Source: an uncultured Oscillospiraceae bacterium (GTDB lineage Bacteria; Bacillota; Clostridia; Oscillospirales; Ruminococcaceae). Taken from it: a DNA stretch of 39,249 bases. The translations under genes were made by a program, and so were the position numbers. Shown here piece by piece: positions 24,045 through 32,249 of the stretch (position 1 is the stretch's first letter; every line of letters starts with the position of its first letter). The stretch covers positions 1-39,249 of the forward strand of contig CAKSEE010000025.1 of NCBI GenBank assembly GCA_934446455.1, written 5' to 3'. The notes beneath the pieces are model-generated. The model saw only the letters and a list, made by a program, of their open reading frames with translations, made no database searches and was not told where the DNA came from.

Positions 24045-24662
24045 TCAAAACCCCATAATTTCTTTCCAGCCTGCGGTGTGGAATGCCCGAAGTTTTCGGA
24101 TATATTCCATTGCCTTATCTCTTGGCATATCATGGATGATGGTTTCAAAGGCGGCGGTCAAAAATCCGCTTACCAGCATATGTTCAAGCTGCGGATCGAT
24201 TTTGTACGCAGGCATTCCCAAGCCCTCCAAAATCTTTCCGAAGGCGTGGGTAGCCTCGATCTCAATCTCCACCATTTCGTGAACCATATTTTCGTATTTT
24301 GTCCCCTCAGAACAGCAGAGGATGAGCTTGAAGGCGTCAAGATGGTCGTAGGCGTATGCCATCATCCAATCCATGCACTCGCCGGACTCGACGCCCATGC
24401 TCTCTTTTTGCTTTTCGGGCGAGAGTTGGGTAAAGGCTTCCTGTGTCTCCTTGTATTTACCTATAAAGGTGTTGTACTGCTCTCCAACCAAAGCGTCGAA
24501 CAGTTCTTCTTTGCTCTTATAGTAGCCGTAGAACGCGCCGGTGGTCATACCGAGAGTTTTTACAATGTTCCGTAGAGAGGCAGATTTGAAGCCCTTTGCA
24601 AGAAACTCCGCTTTTGCAGCAACATGAATGCGCTCTAATGTGGTCATATCCTTTTCAGCCAC
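24045..24662 (-). CDS. TetR-family regulator 2
   Basis: A 205-residue TetR-type repressor. The N-terminal HTH is clear (A-A-K-A-E-F-L-A-K-G-F-K-S-A-S-L-R-N-I-V then G-M-T-T-G-A-F-Y-G-Y-Y-K-S-K-E-E-L-F). The variable ligand domain has an I-L-C-C-S-E-G-T segment, also present as L-I-K-C-S-E-G-S in TetR-1, so the two may sense related ligands. The start is the GTG at 24662 with AGGAGG eight bases upstream; an ATG far upstream would translate through the promoter and operator. It is likely autoregulated through the palindrome at its promoter and leads the second ABC pair. Confidence 0.88.
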   Translation of the reverse strand: MAEKDMTTLERIHVAAKAEFLAKGFKSASLRNIVKTLGMTTGAFYGYYKSKEELFDALVGEQYNTFIGKYKETQEAFTQLSPEKQKESMGVESGECMDWMMAYAYDHLDAFKLILCCSEGTKYENMVHEMVEIEIEATHAFGKILEGLGMPAYKIDPQLEHMLVSGFLTAAFETIIHDMPRDKAMEYIRKLRAFHTAGWKEIMGF

Positions 24663-24682
24663 TGTATTTGTCCTCCTCTCAG

Positions 24683-24712
24683 ATATAACACCGCCATATA
24701 ACACTGTTATAT
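24683..24712. promoter_or_regulatory. TetR-2 operator cluster
   Basis: ATATAACA-C-TGTTATAT (24696-24712) is a perfect palindrome whose core is ATAAC-N3-GTTAT. A third half-site ATATAACA lies at 24683-24690. The palindrome abuts the -10 box, so binding would block transcription of tetR-2 and the following ABC genes. Confidence 0.7.
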
Positions 24713-24739
24713 TATACTCGCAAAATATGCCTTTGTCAA
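24711..24739 (-). promoter_or_regulatory. promoter of tetR-2
   Basis: TTGACA (24734-24739) and TATAAT (24711-24716) on the minus strand, 17-base spacer. The operator palindrome overlaps its downstream edge. Confidence 0.85.
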
Positions 24740-24754
24740 TAGAGTTTGCGAAAT

Positions 24755-24803
24755 AAACCGCTACAACTTCCATCCTGCATGGGGATGAAAAATGCAGCGG
24801 TTT
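24755..24803 (-). terminator. terminator of ECF operon
   Basis: On the minus strand AAACCGCT (arm at 24796-24803) pairs with AGCGGTTT (arm at 24755-24762), with an inner CATCC/GGATG stem. TTTATTT runs across the end of the second arm. It separates the ECF operon from the tetR-2 promoter. Confidence 0.6.
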
Positions 24804-24832
24804 TCTTTTCGTGTGATGCATTTCTTTCACAT

Positions 24833-26329
24833 TCATTTCTGTACAAAGAACTCTTTCATTCTTGAAATACTCGTATTGCCCACAGCATAATTGTCATGCA
24901 CAGACCCTTTTTCCAAATGCAGAACATGAGCGGCACAGCAGGAAATCAATTTCAGATCATGTGTTATAACCAACACTGTTTTGCCTCGTTCCCTGAGCAT
25001 CCGTAAGACATCAGCGACCTGCTTCATGTGCATATAGTCAAGTCCGCTGGTTGGTTCGTCAAGCAGAATGATCTCCTTGTCTGACGCAAGGCCACATGCA
25101 ATCGCGACTCGCTGTTTCTGTCCGCCAGACAGCGCCATCGGGTGCAGTTCGTTAAAGGCATCCATATCCAGAAACTTCAATGCTTCCCGCGCCTTTCGAT
25201 CCCTACTATCTTCCGGAAGTGTTTCAGGAACACTGAGCAATACTTCTTCAAGAACACTTTCCGTGAACAACTGGTGATTGACATCTTGCATAATCATATA
25301 ACAGTGACCGAGCATTTTTGATACCGGAATTTTCTTTCCGTTCAGAAGTACGCTGCCCTTTGCCTTTTTGTTCAGACCGCACAGTGTTCTTGCAAAGGTG
25401 CTTTTCCCGGCACCATTGTGACCAATGATTGCAATGATCTCATTCTGCGGCAGCTCAAGCGATGGGATTCTGATGCCGTGAAGCTTGTCAGAGTAGGTAA
25501 ATTCAATTCCTTCAAGCGTGATCGTCCGCAGCTCCTTCGCGGTACTGTTTTCGTGCGCAGGCAATACAGGTAATGTGACGGAACGGATACCGAGCGACGA
25601 GGTTTCAGATGTGGTAAGATGGATAAACTGTTCAGAAGTAAACTGTCTGGTTATCACTCCGTCCTCAAACAGGACGACACGATCTGCAAGCTCACGCAGG
25701 AAAAACAGACGGTGCTCTGCAATGATCACTGTCTTTCCCTGAGACTTCCACAAGGCAAGGGTTTTCCGCAGCTCCTCTATACCGTCCATATCCAGATTGG
25801 AGGACGGTTCGTCAAGAACAATGACGGACGGATCGGCAACCGCAACTGTACCGCAGGCGATCTTCTGCTTTTCTCCTCCGGACAGCTGAAACATACTTCT
25901 GCCAAGAAGCGGTGAGAGCCCCAGCAGATCCGATGCCCGCTCAATATCTCTGCGTATGATCACCGGATTGCGCCCCTGATTTTCTGCAGCAAACGCCAGC
26001 TCACTTGTGGTGTCCACATTGAAAAACTGACTGCGGGGATTTTGGAACACGCTTCCAACCAACCGCGCGGTTTCATAGATGGGCTGTGCTGCCACATCTG
26101 TGCCGTTGATCAGAACTTCGCCCTGCTTTTCACCTTCAAAATAGTGTGGGATCAGTCCGTTGATCAGACGGCACACTGTAGTTTTTCCACAGCCGGAGCT
26201 TCCGGTGAGAACCAGAAACTCACCGCTATTTATTTTTAGATTTATGTCTTTCACGGCAGGCCGCAGGATCGGTCTGCCATCCGTGTCACTGACACGATAC
26301 GCAAAGGATACATTTTTTATTTCAATCAT
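24833..26329 (-). CDS. ECF transporter energising ATPase, two fused EcfA domains
   Basis: A 498-residue protein made of two complete ABC ATPase domains. Domain 1 has Walker A GSSGCGKTT, Q-loop VFQNPRSQ, signature LSGGEKQK and Walker B VIVLDEPSSNLD. Domain 2 (from about 275) has GHNGAGKST, LSGGQKQR and IILLDEPTSGLD. Fusion of both ATPases in one chain is typical of the group linked to MptD-type S components. It would power uptake of a small molecule together with the EcfT and S proteins encoded just upstream. It starts two bases after the EcfT stop. Confidence 0.9.
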   Translation of the reverse strand: MIEIKNVSFAYRVSDTDGRPILRPAVKDINLKINSGEFLVLTGSSGCGKTTVCRLINGLIPHYFEGEKQGEVLINGTDVAAQPIYETARLVGSVFQNPRSQFFNVDTTSELAFAAENQGRNPVIIRRDIERASDLLGLSPLLGRSMFQLSGGEKQKIACGTVAVADPSVIVLDEPSSNLDMDGIEELRKTLALWKSQGKTVIIAEHRLFFLRELADRVVLFEDGVITRQFTSEQFIHLTTSETSSLGIRSVTLPVLPAHENSTAKELRTITLEGIEFTYSDKLHGIRIPSLELPQNEIIAIIGHNGAGKSTFARTLCGLNKKAKGSVLLNGKKIPVSKMLGHCYMIMQDVNHQLFTESVLEEVLLSVPETLPEDSRDRKAREALKFLDMDAFNELHPMALSGGQKQRVAIACGLASDKEIILLDEPTSGLDYMHMKQVADVLRMLRERGKTVLVITHDLKLISCCAAHVLHLEKGSVHDNYAVGNTSISRMKEFFVQK

Positions 26330-26331
26330 AG

Positions 26332-27054
26332 TCAGTACACCATAAACAGCACCAATGCTGCTGTCAGAAGGATCAGAAGAAGATAATCCTGCACACGCAG
26401 TCCCACCTCACAGATATGACTGCGCTTTACATTCCCGCCAAGCCCTTTGGTCAAGGATGCCTGTGACAGCTCATCCGCAATCCGAACTGTGGACATCATC
26501 ACCGGAACAAGTTCATATTCCATCCGTTTCATCAGCCCCCGCCGGGTTCCGCTGACCTGACGCATCCGCATGGCCTCCGTGATTGCGCTATTTTCTTCGC
26601 TGATGGTCGGAAAGAAACGGAACATAACCGACAGCGGAATCGTAATGGTCTGCGGGACGTGCATCCGTTCCATTGCTGTAATGAATTCGGAGACGGTTGT
26701 AAACTGCATCATACAATATCCCATAGTCATCGGAGCGAGGAATCGGGAGATGAGTCCCGCAAGAATCACGAGAATCAGATTGATAACTCCATCGGTGAGT
26801 TGTATGACCGTTCCCTCCATCAGCATTGCAAAGGCATACAAGACAAAATATACCGCCGCGAACCGGAAGTTTTTCATGGCAAGCAGGAGGATAAGCGGCA
26901 GGACACAGCACCCGAGACGCAGCCAGTATTCCACGCCTGTCAGACTGCCGCCGATCATGATCATGCTGATCACTACGATGGCATACAGGGAGGTACGCGG
27001 GTCAAGAGGCGCCCGCGTACCGCTTTCTTTGAAGATTAAAACTGTTGTCTGCAT
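26332..27054 (-). CDS. ECF transporter transmembrane protein EcfT
   Basis: A 240-residue membrane protein with five or six hydrophobic segments. The C-terminal cytoplasmic helices carry the Ala-Arg-Gly-type coupling motifs in the form A-M-R-M-R-Q-V and A-S-L-T-K-G-L, which hold the ATPases. Its ATG overlaps the S-component stop by one base (TAATG), and its own stop is two bases before EcfA, so the three are one operon. Confidence 0.88.
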   Translation of the reverse strand: MQTTVLIFKESGTRAPLDPRTSLYAIVVISMIMIGGSLTGVEYWLRLGCCVLPLILLLAMKNFRFAAVYFVLYAFAMLMEGTVIQLTDGVINLILVILAGLISRFLAPMTMGYCMMQFTTVSEFITAMERMHVPQTITIPLSVMFRFFPTISEENSAITEAMRMRQVSGTRRGLMKRMEYELVPVMMSTVRIADELSQASLTKGLGGNVKRSHICEVGLRVQDYLLLILLTAALVLFMVY

Positions 27055-27638
27055 TATGCCATTCCGGCTTTCTTAAAATGTTTTTTCAGTACCTTTGCAC
27101 CCAGCAGACCGCCGAGAATGCCGCCTACCACGCAAAGAGCGATCAGAGCAAAGAACATCCAGTCGGGAGTGATGGCATACAGGGTATCGGCAAAGGTATC
27201 GCCGTAGCCTGCGCGGATGGATTCAAAGTAAGGCTCACGATAGCCGAAAAACATGGGAAGTGCCATGCCCATCATCCATGTGCTGAAAATGCCGGAACCA
27301 ATAACAGATAGCTTCACGCTCTTATAGCCGCCGCTTTTCATCACAAGATCCGCAATCACACCCGCGAGCACAGCAATGATCAGCACCGACCACGGACGTC
27401 CGAGCAACACAGTGAAGAGGCCGAGGATAATGCTCATGATCGTGACCATGCCAAAGGAGTGAACCTTGGATAAAAACAGCATGAAAGGAATACCGACGAC
27501 CACTGCACAGATTACTGGAAGCAGCACCATGAGAAGCGGTATGTAGCCAAGAAAGCTGGAAACAAAGAAGATGACGATGTAGAGTGCAGTGAACACGCCT
27601 ACATTGATGAGGTCTTTGACTGTGAGTTTGTTTGACAT
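27054..27638 (-). CDS. ECF transporter S component, MptD/Trep_Strep family
   Basis: A 194-residue substrate-binding membrane protein with about six hydrophobic helices. It matches the MptD-family (Trep_Strep) pattern: L-T-V-K-D-L-I-N-V-G-V-F-T-A-L-Y at the N-terminus, a central L-G-R-P-W-S segment, and a short basic tail. The ligand of this S-component family is not established. Ribosome site AAGGAG. It follows the first ABC pair by 21 bases, so it is probably co-transcribed with it from the tetR-1 side. Confidence 0.85.
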   Translation of the reverse strand: MSNKLTVKDLINVGVFTALYIVIFFVSSFLGYIPLLMVLLPVICAVVVGIPFMLFLSKVHSFGMVTIMSIILGLFTVLLGRPWSVLIIAVLAGVIADLVMKSGGYKSVKLSVIGSGIFSTWMMGMALPMFFGYREPYFESIRAGYGDTFADTLYAITPDWMFFALIALCVVGGILGGLLGAKVLKKHFKKAGMA

Positions 27639-27659
27639 GATGGTTTCTCCTTGATGTAT

Positions 27660-29402
27660 TTATTTTTGAAAGCCCGTGACCGAAGCTCTCTTTTTGACCA
27701 TATTGTGATAAAGTCCATTTGCAGCAATCAAAGTTTCATGACTGCCTTGTTCCGCGATTCTGCCGTCGCTGATGACAAGAATCTGATCTGCTTTGGCAAT
27801 GGTATGCAGACGATGAGCGATGACCAGCAGCGTTTTACCCTGCACCAGCTCGCTGATGGCCGCCTGAATCTGGCTCTCGTTGTCCGCATCCACGCTGGCG
27901 GTGGCTTCATCCAGAATGACGATTGGTGCGTCTTTCAGAATACAGCGTGCAATGGAAATTCTCTGCATCTCGCCGCCGGACAAAGATGCGCCGCCTTCAC
28001 CGATAACTGTCTGAAATCCTTCCGGAAGAGCCATGATGAAATCGTAGCATCGTGCTTTCTTTGCGGCTTCGTAGACTTCATCTTCGGTTGCATCCGTCCG
28101 ACCCATGGCGATGTTGTTGTAAACCGTATCCTGGAACAGATACACCCGCTGGAATACCATGCTGATGTTGTCCATGAGAGAGGCAAGAGGAATCTCGCGG
28201 ATGTCCTTGCCGCGCAGGAGAATGCTGCCGTCTTTGACATCCCAAAAGCGCGGGAGCAGGCTGGCAATCGTGGATTTGCCGCCGCCGGACGGTCCGACCA
28301 GTGCAGTCATGGTGTTTTTCTGTACGGAAAATGACACATCATGCAGGACATCACGCTTTTCATCATAGGCGAAAGTGACGTTTTTGAATTCGATTTCCGG
28401 TACGTCAGCGGTTTCGAAAAGCTCATCCGTACCGCTGTCGTCCAGCTCCGCTTCTTTAAATACTGCTTCGATGCGGTCGAGGCAGGCGCTCATAACCGTC
28501 AGGCGGGTTACTTGTGCGTAAAACGCTTTCAGCGGGCCGAACAACTCAAAGGTGAAGAACAGGAAACCGATCAGCATCACCGCATCCATCGTGCCGCTTT
28601 GGTACAACAGCAGAGCAAGCGTTAGCATCGCAGTGCTGCCAAGTCCGTATGTAAGATTTACCGCACGCGCCCACGGTGCATGACTTTCTTCAAACGCCAG
28701 ATTGCGCTCGCAGGATTCCTTAAAACTGTCGGTCAGAGTCTTCGACTTCTCACCCAGCAGATTGTAGGTCTTGATAATGCCGATACCTTCGGTGAAATCC
28801 AGAACCGATTCGGTCAGCTTTTCACTGGCTTTCTGACGTTCGTCGGAATGCTTCAGCTGACTTGCCTTCATCGCCTCGCCGAGTATGTACATGATGATCG
28901 TGATGACAAGGCTGACAAGTCCCATCCACACATTGAAAGCGAACATCATGACAACAAAGATCACCGCCGAAAACAGATAGCTCATCAGGTCGCCAAGAAC
29001 CATCATCAGGTTTTCTTCGATAAACAGCATATCGGTGGAGAGTACCGAGCTGATCTTACCGATGTTGCCCTCTGTGAAATAACCCATGGGCAGTCTGCGC
29101 AGATGAGCACCGAGCGCTTTCCGTTTGTCTGCAAAGATTTCAAAGCCTGCGGCGGATTGGAGACGATCAGCGGCGTTCTGCAGAATACTCTGTACGATGA
29201 TGCACAGAACCAACGCAAGTCCGGCAAGCAGACAGGTCGTCCCTGTCACGGTGCCGGCAAGGAAACCGGCAATCAGGAAATATGCCACAACAAAGGGAGC
29301 TTTTGCGCAGAAGGATTTCAGAAAGGACATCACCGCCGCCAGACGAATTCGTCCTTTGTAACCGCCCGCCACACGCAGAACACGAAAAATCAGACCAATC
29401 AT
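27660..29402 (-). CDS. ABC transporter ATPase-permease half, first pair, B subunit
   Basis: A 580-residue half-transporter: six transmembrane helices, then one ATPase domain with Walker A GPSGGGKST, signature LSGGEMQR and Walker B VILDEATASVD, all canonical. It overlaps the A half by four bases (ATGA), with GGGAGGTGA before the ATG at 29402; an upstream in-frame start at 29444 is less likely. Together the two form a heterodimer of the YbtPQ/IrtAB-like architecture. It is followed by an ECF S component, which suggests import rather than export, though this is inference. Confidence 0.87.
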   Translation of the reverse strand: MIGLIFRVLRVAGGYKGRIRLAAVMSFLKSFCAKAPFVVAYFLIAGFLAGTVTGTTCLLAGLALVLCIIVQSILQNAADRLQSAAGFEIFADKRKALGAHLRRLPMGYFTEGNIGKISSVLSTDMLFIEENLMMVLGDLMSYLFSAVIFVVMMFAFNVWMGLVSLVITIIMYILGEAMKASQLKHSDERQKASEKLTESVLDFTEGIGIIKTYNLLGEKSKTLTDSFKESCERNLAFEESHAPWARAVNLTYGLGSTAMLTLALLLYQSGTMDAVMLIGFLFFTFELFGPLKAFYAQVTRLTVMSACLDRIEAVFKEAELDDSGTDELFETADVPEIEFKNVTFAYDEKRDVLHDVSFSVQKNTMTALVGPSGGGKSTIASLLPRFWDVKDGSILLRGKDIREIPLASLMDNISMVFQRVYLFQDTVYNNIAMGRTDATEDEVYEAAKKARCYDFIMALPEGFQTVIGEGGASLSGGEMQRISIARCILKDAPIVILDEATASVDADNESQIQAAISELVQGKTLLVIAHRLHTIAKADQILVISDGRIAEQGSHETLIAANGLYHNMVKKRASVTGFQK

Positions 29403-31129
29403 GCTCTCACCTCCCATACGGCACTTTCTTCCGCAGCCTTCCACAGACGACGGTATTCTTCGGAGTCTTTCAGCAGTTCATCATGTGTTCCCTCCGCCGC
29501 AAGATTTCCCTGATTCAGAACACAGATCTTATCTGCATTTTTGATGGTATGCAGACGATGTGCGATAACAAGCACCGTTTTTCCGGCAATGACTTCGGAA
29601 ATCGCGGCATTCATTTTTTCCTCGTTTTCGGGGTTGATGAACGCTGTTGCTTCGTCCAGAACGATTACAGGTGCATTTTTCAATAGTGCTCTTGCCAGTG
29701 AAATGCGCTGACGTTCACCGCCCGACAGCATTTTGCCGCCGTCGCCCGCCATTGTGTCGATACCATTGGGAAAACGTGCGAGGAATTCGTCACACTGGGC
29801 GCGTCGTGCCGCATCAAGCACTTCTTCACGGGATGCGGTCGGACGGCCGATCAGGATATTTTCATACAGGCTTGTGTTGAACAGGAACTGTTCCTGCGAC
29901 ACATAGGAAATCTGGTCGTTCAGCGCGTCGATCTTCATGTCGCTGATGTCCTGACCGCCAAGCGTGATCCGTCCGCTGTCAAGGTCGTAGAAATGCACCA
30001 GCAGCTTTGCAAGTGTGGATTTGCCGCTTCCGCTTTCACCGACCAGTGCGGTCATTTCGCCTTCTTTCAGCGAAAGGTTGATCCCGTGCAGGACTTCCGT
30101 TTCCTTGTAGGAGAAGCGCACGTTCTCGAACCGTATGTCATGGCAGTCACCCTCAAATCCCCGTTCCGACTGCTTCAGCGGCGGGTTCTCAATGAGCTTT
30201 TCCAGCTCGTCGATCTTGTAATCAAGCTGCGGTATCTTGCCAGCGAAGCTCATAGCTTTCAGGATCGGTGTACCGACCGCAAATGACATACAGAGAATCA
30301 GAATGAAATCCGCAAGGGTACTCAATCCCATAAGGACAAACCAACCGCCGACCGGCAGAGCAAATAATGCCACACAGGGAATGATACTGGAGTACAGCGC
30401 CATCCACGGCCAGCAGACTTTATACCATGCCAGTGTAAAATCACGGTATGAAGTAATGTCGTTCTCAAATCTTGCGTAGCTCTCGCCGTCTCGGTTGAAA
30501 ACCTTGACAACTTCCATGCCGTTGATGTATTCGATAATAGTGTTGTTCATTTTGGCGCCGGCGGCGTAATATGCGCCCATTTTTGCCATCCCTGCCTTGA
30601 ACATCATCCCCATGGCAAACATACCGATGGGCAGTGCTGCGATACAGAGAAGTGCCAGCTTCCAATCCACGAAGAACATGGCGATAAGTACGATCACTGG
30701 AATGAGCAGATTTGCAATGCCCTCCGGAATTGCGTGTGCCAGCAGAAGCTCGATGGTTTCAATATCATCGGTGAACACCTTCTTGATCCGTCCGTTTCCG
30801 AGTTCACGGATCGTGCCGAGCGGTTGTGCCTCCAGCTTTTTTTGAAGCGAAATACGGATGTTTTTCAATGTGTGGTATGCGCTGACATGGGAATAGCTGA
30901 GTCCCTTAACATACAGCAGCGCATTTCCTGCCATACACACTGCAGTCAATGCGATCAAGACTGCAACGGTAATCAACGGCAAGTCCTGCCCGCTGATCAG
31001 CGGTTCAATGATACGATAGAGGAAGAAGTACGGAAGAACACTGAAAATGATGGCGATGCAAACGCATAGGATAGCTTTTTTCGTGTAATTCATGTACTCT
31101 CCCATATAGGGTTTGACTTTTTTGAACAT
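29399..31129 (-). CDS. ABC transporter ATPase-permease half, first pair, A subunit
   Basis: A 576-residue half-transporter, intact. Membrane domain to about 320; Walker A GESGSGKST, signature LSGGERQR, Walker B VIVLDEATA followed by the non-canonical D-loop F-I-N-P-E-N-E. The A half of the second pair shows the same F-x-x-P variation, so the two pairs are paralogous with a conserved A/B asymmetry. Ribosome site AAAGGAG. It lies 75 bases after tetR-1, with one GTTAG-N6-CTAAC operator in between. Confidence 0.88.
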   Translation of the reverse strand: MFKKVKPYMGEYMNYTKKAILCVCIAIIFSVLPYFFLYRIIEPLISGQDLPLITVAVLIALTAVCMAGNALLYVKGLSYSHVSAYHTLKNIRISLQKKLEAQPLGTIRELGNGRIKKVFTDDIETIELLLAHAIPEGIANLLIPVIVLIAMFFVDWKLALLCIAALPIGMFAMGMMFKAGMAKMGAYYAAGAKMNNTIIEYINGMEVVKVFNRDGESYARFENDITSYRDFTLAWYKVCWPWMALYSSIIPCVALFALPVGGWFVLMGLSTLADFILILCMSFAVGTPILKAMSFAGKIPQLDYKIDELEKLIENPPLKQSERGFEGDCHDIRFENVRFSYKETEVLHGINLSLKEGEMTALVGESGSGKSTLAKLLVHFYDLDSGRITLGGQDISDMKIDALNDQISYVSQEQFLFNTSLYENILIGRPTASREEVLDAARRAQCDEFLARFPNGIDTMAGDGGKMLSGGERQRISLARALLKNAPVIVLDEATAFINPENEEKMNAAISEVIAGKTVLVIAHRLHTIKNADKICVLNQGNLAAEGTHDELLKDSEEYRRLWKAAEESAVWEVRA

Positions 31130-31148
31130 ATTCTGCTCCTTTCAAATC

Positions 31149-31166
31149 AGTTAGCCTCCACTAACT
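31149..31166. promoter_or_regulatory. operator AGTTAG-N6-CTAACT (copy 1)
   Basis: Perfect inverted repeat with six-base arms around six bases, 20 bases before the first ABC gene. No T-run follows, which argues for a DNA operator rather than a terminator. A clear promoter in this 75-base gap was not found. Confidence 0.6.
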
Positions 31167-31204
31167 TATGTATGAAGAAAAACGGGAATCGCAGAACGCT
31201 GTAC

Positions 31205-31834
31205 TTATTCCTGCGGTTCCCGAAATTCAAGAACCTTATGCCAATCAATAAACTGTGTAGTCAGGTAACAATGAAGCCGAATTTCCTCGTCCGTAAAATC
31301 ATGAATAAACGGCTCATACATCGTGCTCCAGAAAGAAGTCGTCAGAACATGCAGCTCTCGCAGGGAAATATCCTTTCTTGCAAGCCCTCGATCAGCGGCT
31401 ACACGGTAACATTTGTAAGTCTCCTCACAAATTCGTTCCACAAGATCATGCTGAAAGTTTTGATACTGCGACCCTTCAGAGCATTTGATCAGAAGTGTAA
31501 ATCCGTCTTTCCGCTTAAAAAGAAAATCATACCACCAATCAAGATAACCTTCCGTCATGGTCCACATATCATAAAGCTGCCTGTCAGACAGCGATGGGTC
31601 AGCGTAGTCGATGCTTCTGGCCGAAACGACCTGATCGATATCGACTATCACACTCTGAACCAACGCCTGAAACAACGCTTCTTTGCCCGAGTAACGCTTA
31701 TATAACGCTCCTGTCGTAACTCCCGCATTGGCACAGATTCGGCGCAGAGATGCATTCACGAATCCTTTCTCAAGGAACTCAATTTTGGCGCACTCCAATA
31801 TTTTAGGATCAATAGTTTTGTCAGCTACCGACAT
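31205..31834 (-). CDS. TetR-family regulator 1
   Basis: A 209-residue TetR-type repressor. HTH: A-K-I-E-F-L-E-K-G-F-V-N-A-S-L-R-R-I-C then G-V-T-T-G-A-L-Y-K-R-Y-S-G-K-E-A-L-F. The C-terminal domain shares the K-C-S-E-G-S segment with TetR-2. GAGGTGA precedes the ATG. The promoter carries two tandem 15-bp palindromes. First gene of the unit that continues into the first ABC pair and the ECF genes. Confidence 0.88.
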   Translation of the reverse strand: MSVADKTIDPKILECAKIEFLEKGFVNASLRRICANAGVTTGALYKRYSGKEALFQALVQSVIVDIDQVVSARSIDYADPSLSDRQLYDMWTMTEGYLDWWYDFLFKRKDGFTLLIKCSEGSQYQNFQHDLVERICEETYKCYRVAADRGLARKDISLRELHVLTTSFWSTMYEPFIHDFTDEEIRLHCYLTTQFIDWHKVLEFREPQE

Positions 31835-31854
31835 AATTCACCTCACAGTTCATT

Positions 31855-31884
31855 GATAACATAGTTACCGATAACGATGTTATC
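31855..31884. promoter_or_regulatory. TetR-1 tandem operators
   Basis: Two contiguous 15-bp inverted repeats: GATAAC-ATA-GTTACC (31855-31869, one mismatch) and GATAAC-GAT-GTTATC (31870-31884, perfect arms). They start at the base next to the -10 box. The core ATAAC-N3-GTTAT is shared with the TetR-2 operator, so cross-regulation is possible. Confidence 0.7.
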
Positions 31885-31913
31885 AGTATATCATAAAATA
31901 AACCGCTTGTCAA
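31885..31913 (-). promoter_or_regulatory. promoter of tetR-1
   Basis: TTGACA (31908-31913) and TATACT (31885-31890) on the minus strand, 17-base spacer, directly followed by the tandem operators. Confidence 0.85.
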
Positions 31914-31925
31914 GACACTTCAAAG

Positions 31926-31995
31926 AATTGTTACAATTTTAAGCACAACCGTCTGTTTTGAAATTGAATAAAATCAAAACAGACGGGTTGTGCTT
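31926..31995. repeat. long hairpin plus small palindrome at module boundary
   Basis: A 21-bp stem (31941-31961 with 31974-31995, one bulged G) around a 12-base A/T-rich loop; arms begin AAGCACAACC and end GGTTGTGCTT. Beside it lies AATTG-TTA-CAATT (31926-31938). No T-run follows on either strand. It separates the transport island from the AAA_13 operon. Confidence 0.7.
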
Positions 31996-32031
31996 AGTGA
32001 AGCGAATCGATTTCATATCGCACCTCTATCC

Positions 32032-32235
32032 TTACTCATCCACCGTTTCCATGATGTCCTCAAGATGGCAGTTCATTGCTTCACAGATACGAAGCAGAAC
32101 ATCGGTGGTGATGTTATCCCCTTTGCCAAGTTTGGCAATGGAAGCAGAACTGATTCCTGCCTGTTCTTTCAGGTCGCTTTTTTTCATGTTTTTGTCGATT
32201 AGCATCTTCCACAGTTTGTTGTAGCTGATACGCAT
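32032..32235 (-). CDS. small XRE-type HTH protein
   Basis: A 67-residue protein that is essentially one helix-turn-helix: K-L-W-K-M-L-I-D-K-N-M-K-K-S-D-L-K-E, then S-S-A-S-I-A-K-L-G-K-G, then L-L-R-I-C-E-A-M-N-C. Such single-domain proteins are common as regulators of mobile and defence genes. AAGGAGGACC precedes the ATG, and it follows the ATPase gene by 14 bases, so it is the last gene of that operon and may control it. Confidence 0.83.
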   Translation of the reverse strand: MRISYNKLWKMLIDKNMKKSDLKEQAGISSASIAKLGKGDNITTDVLLRICEAMNCHLEDIMETVDE

Positions 32236-32249
32236 CTTTAGGGTCCTCC

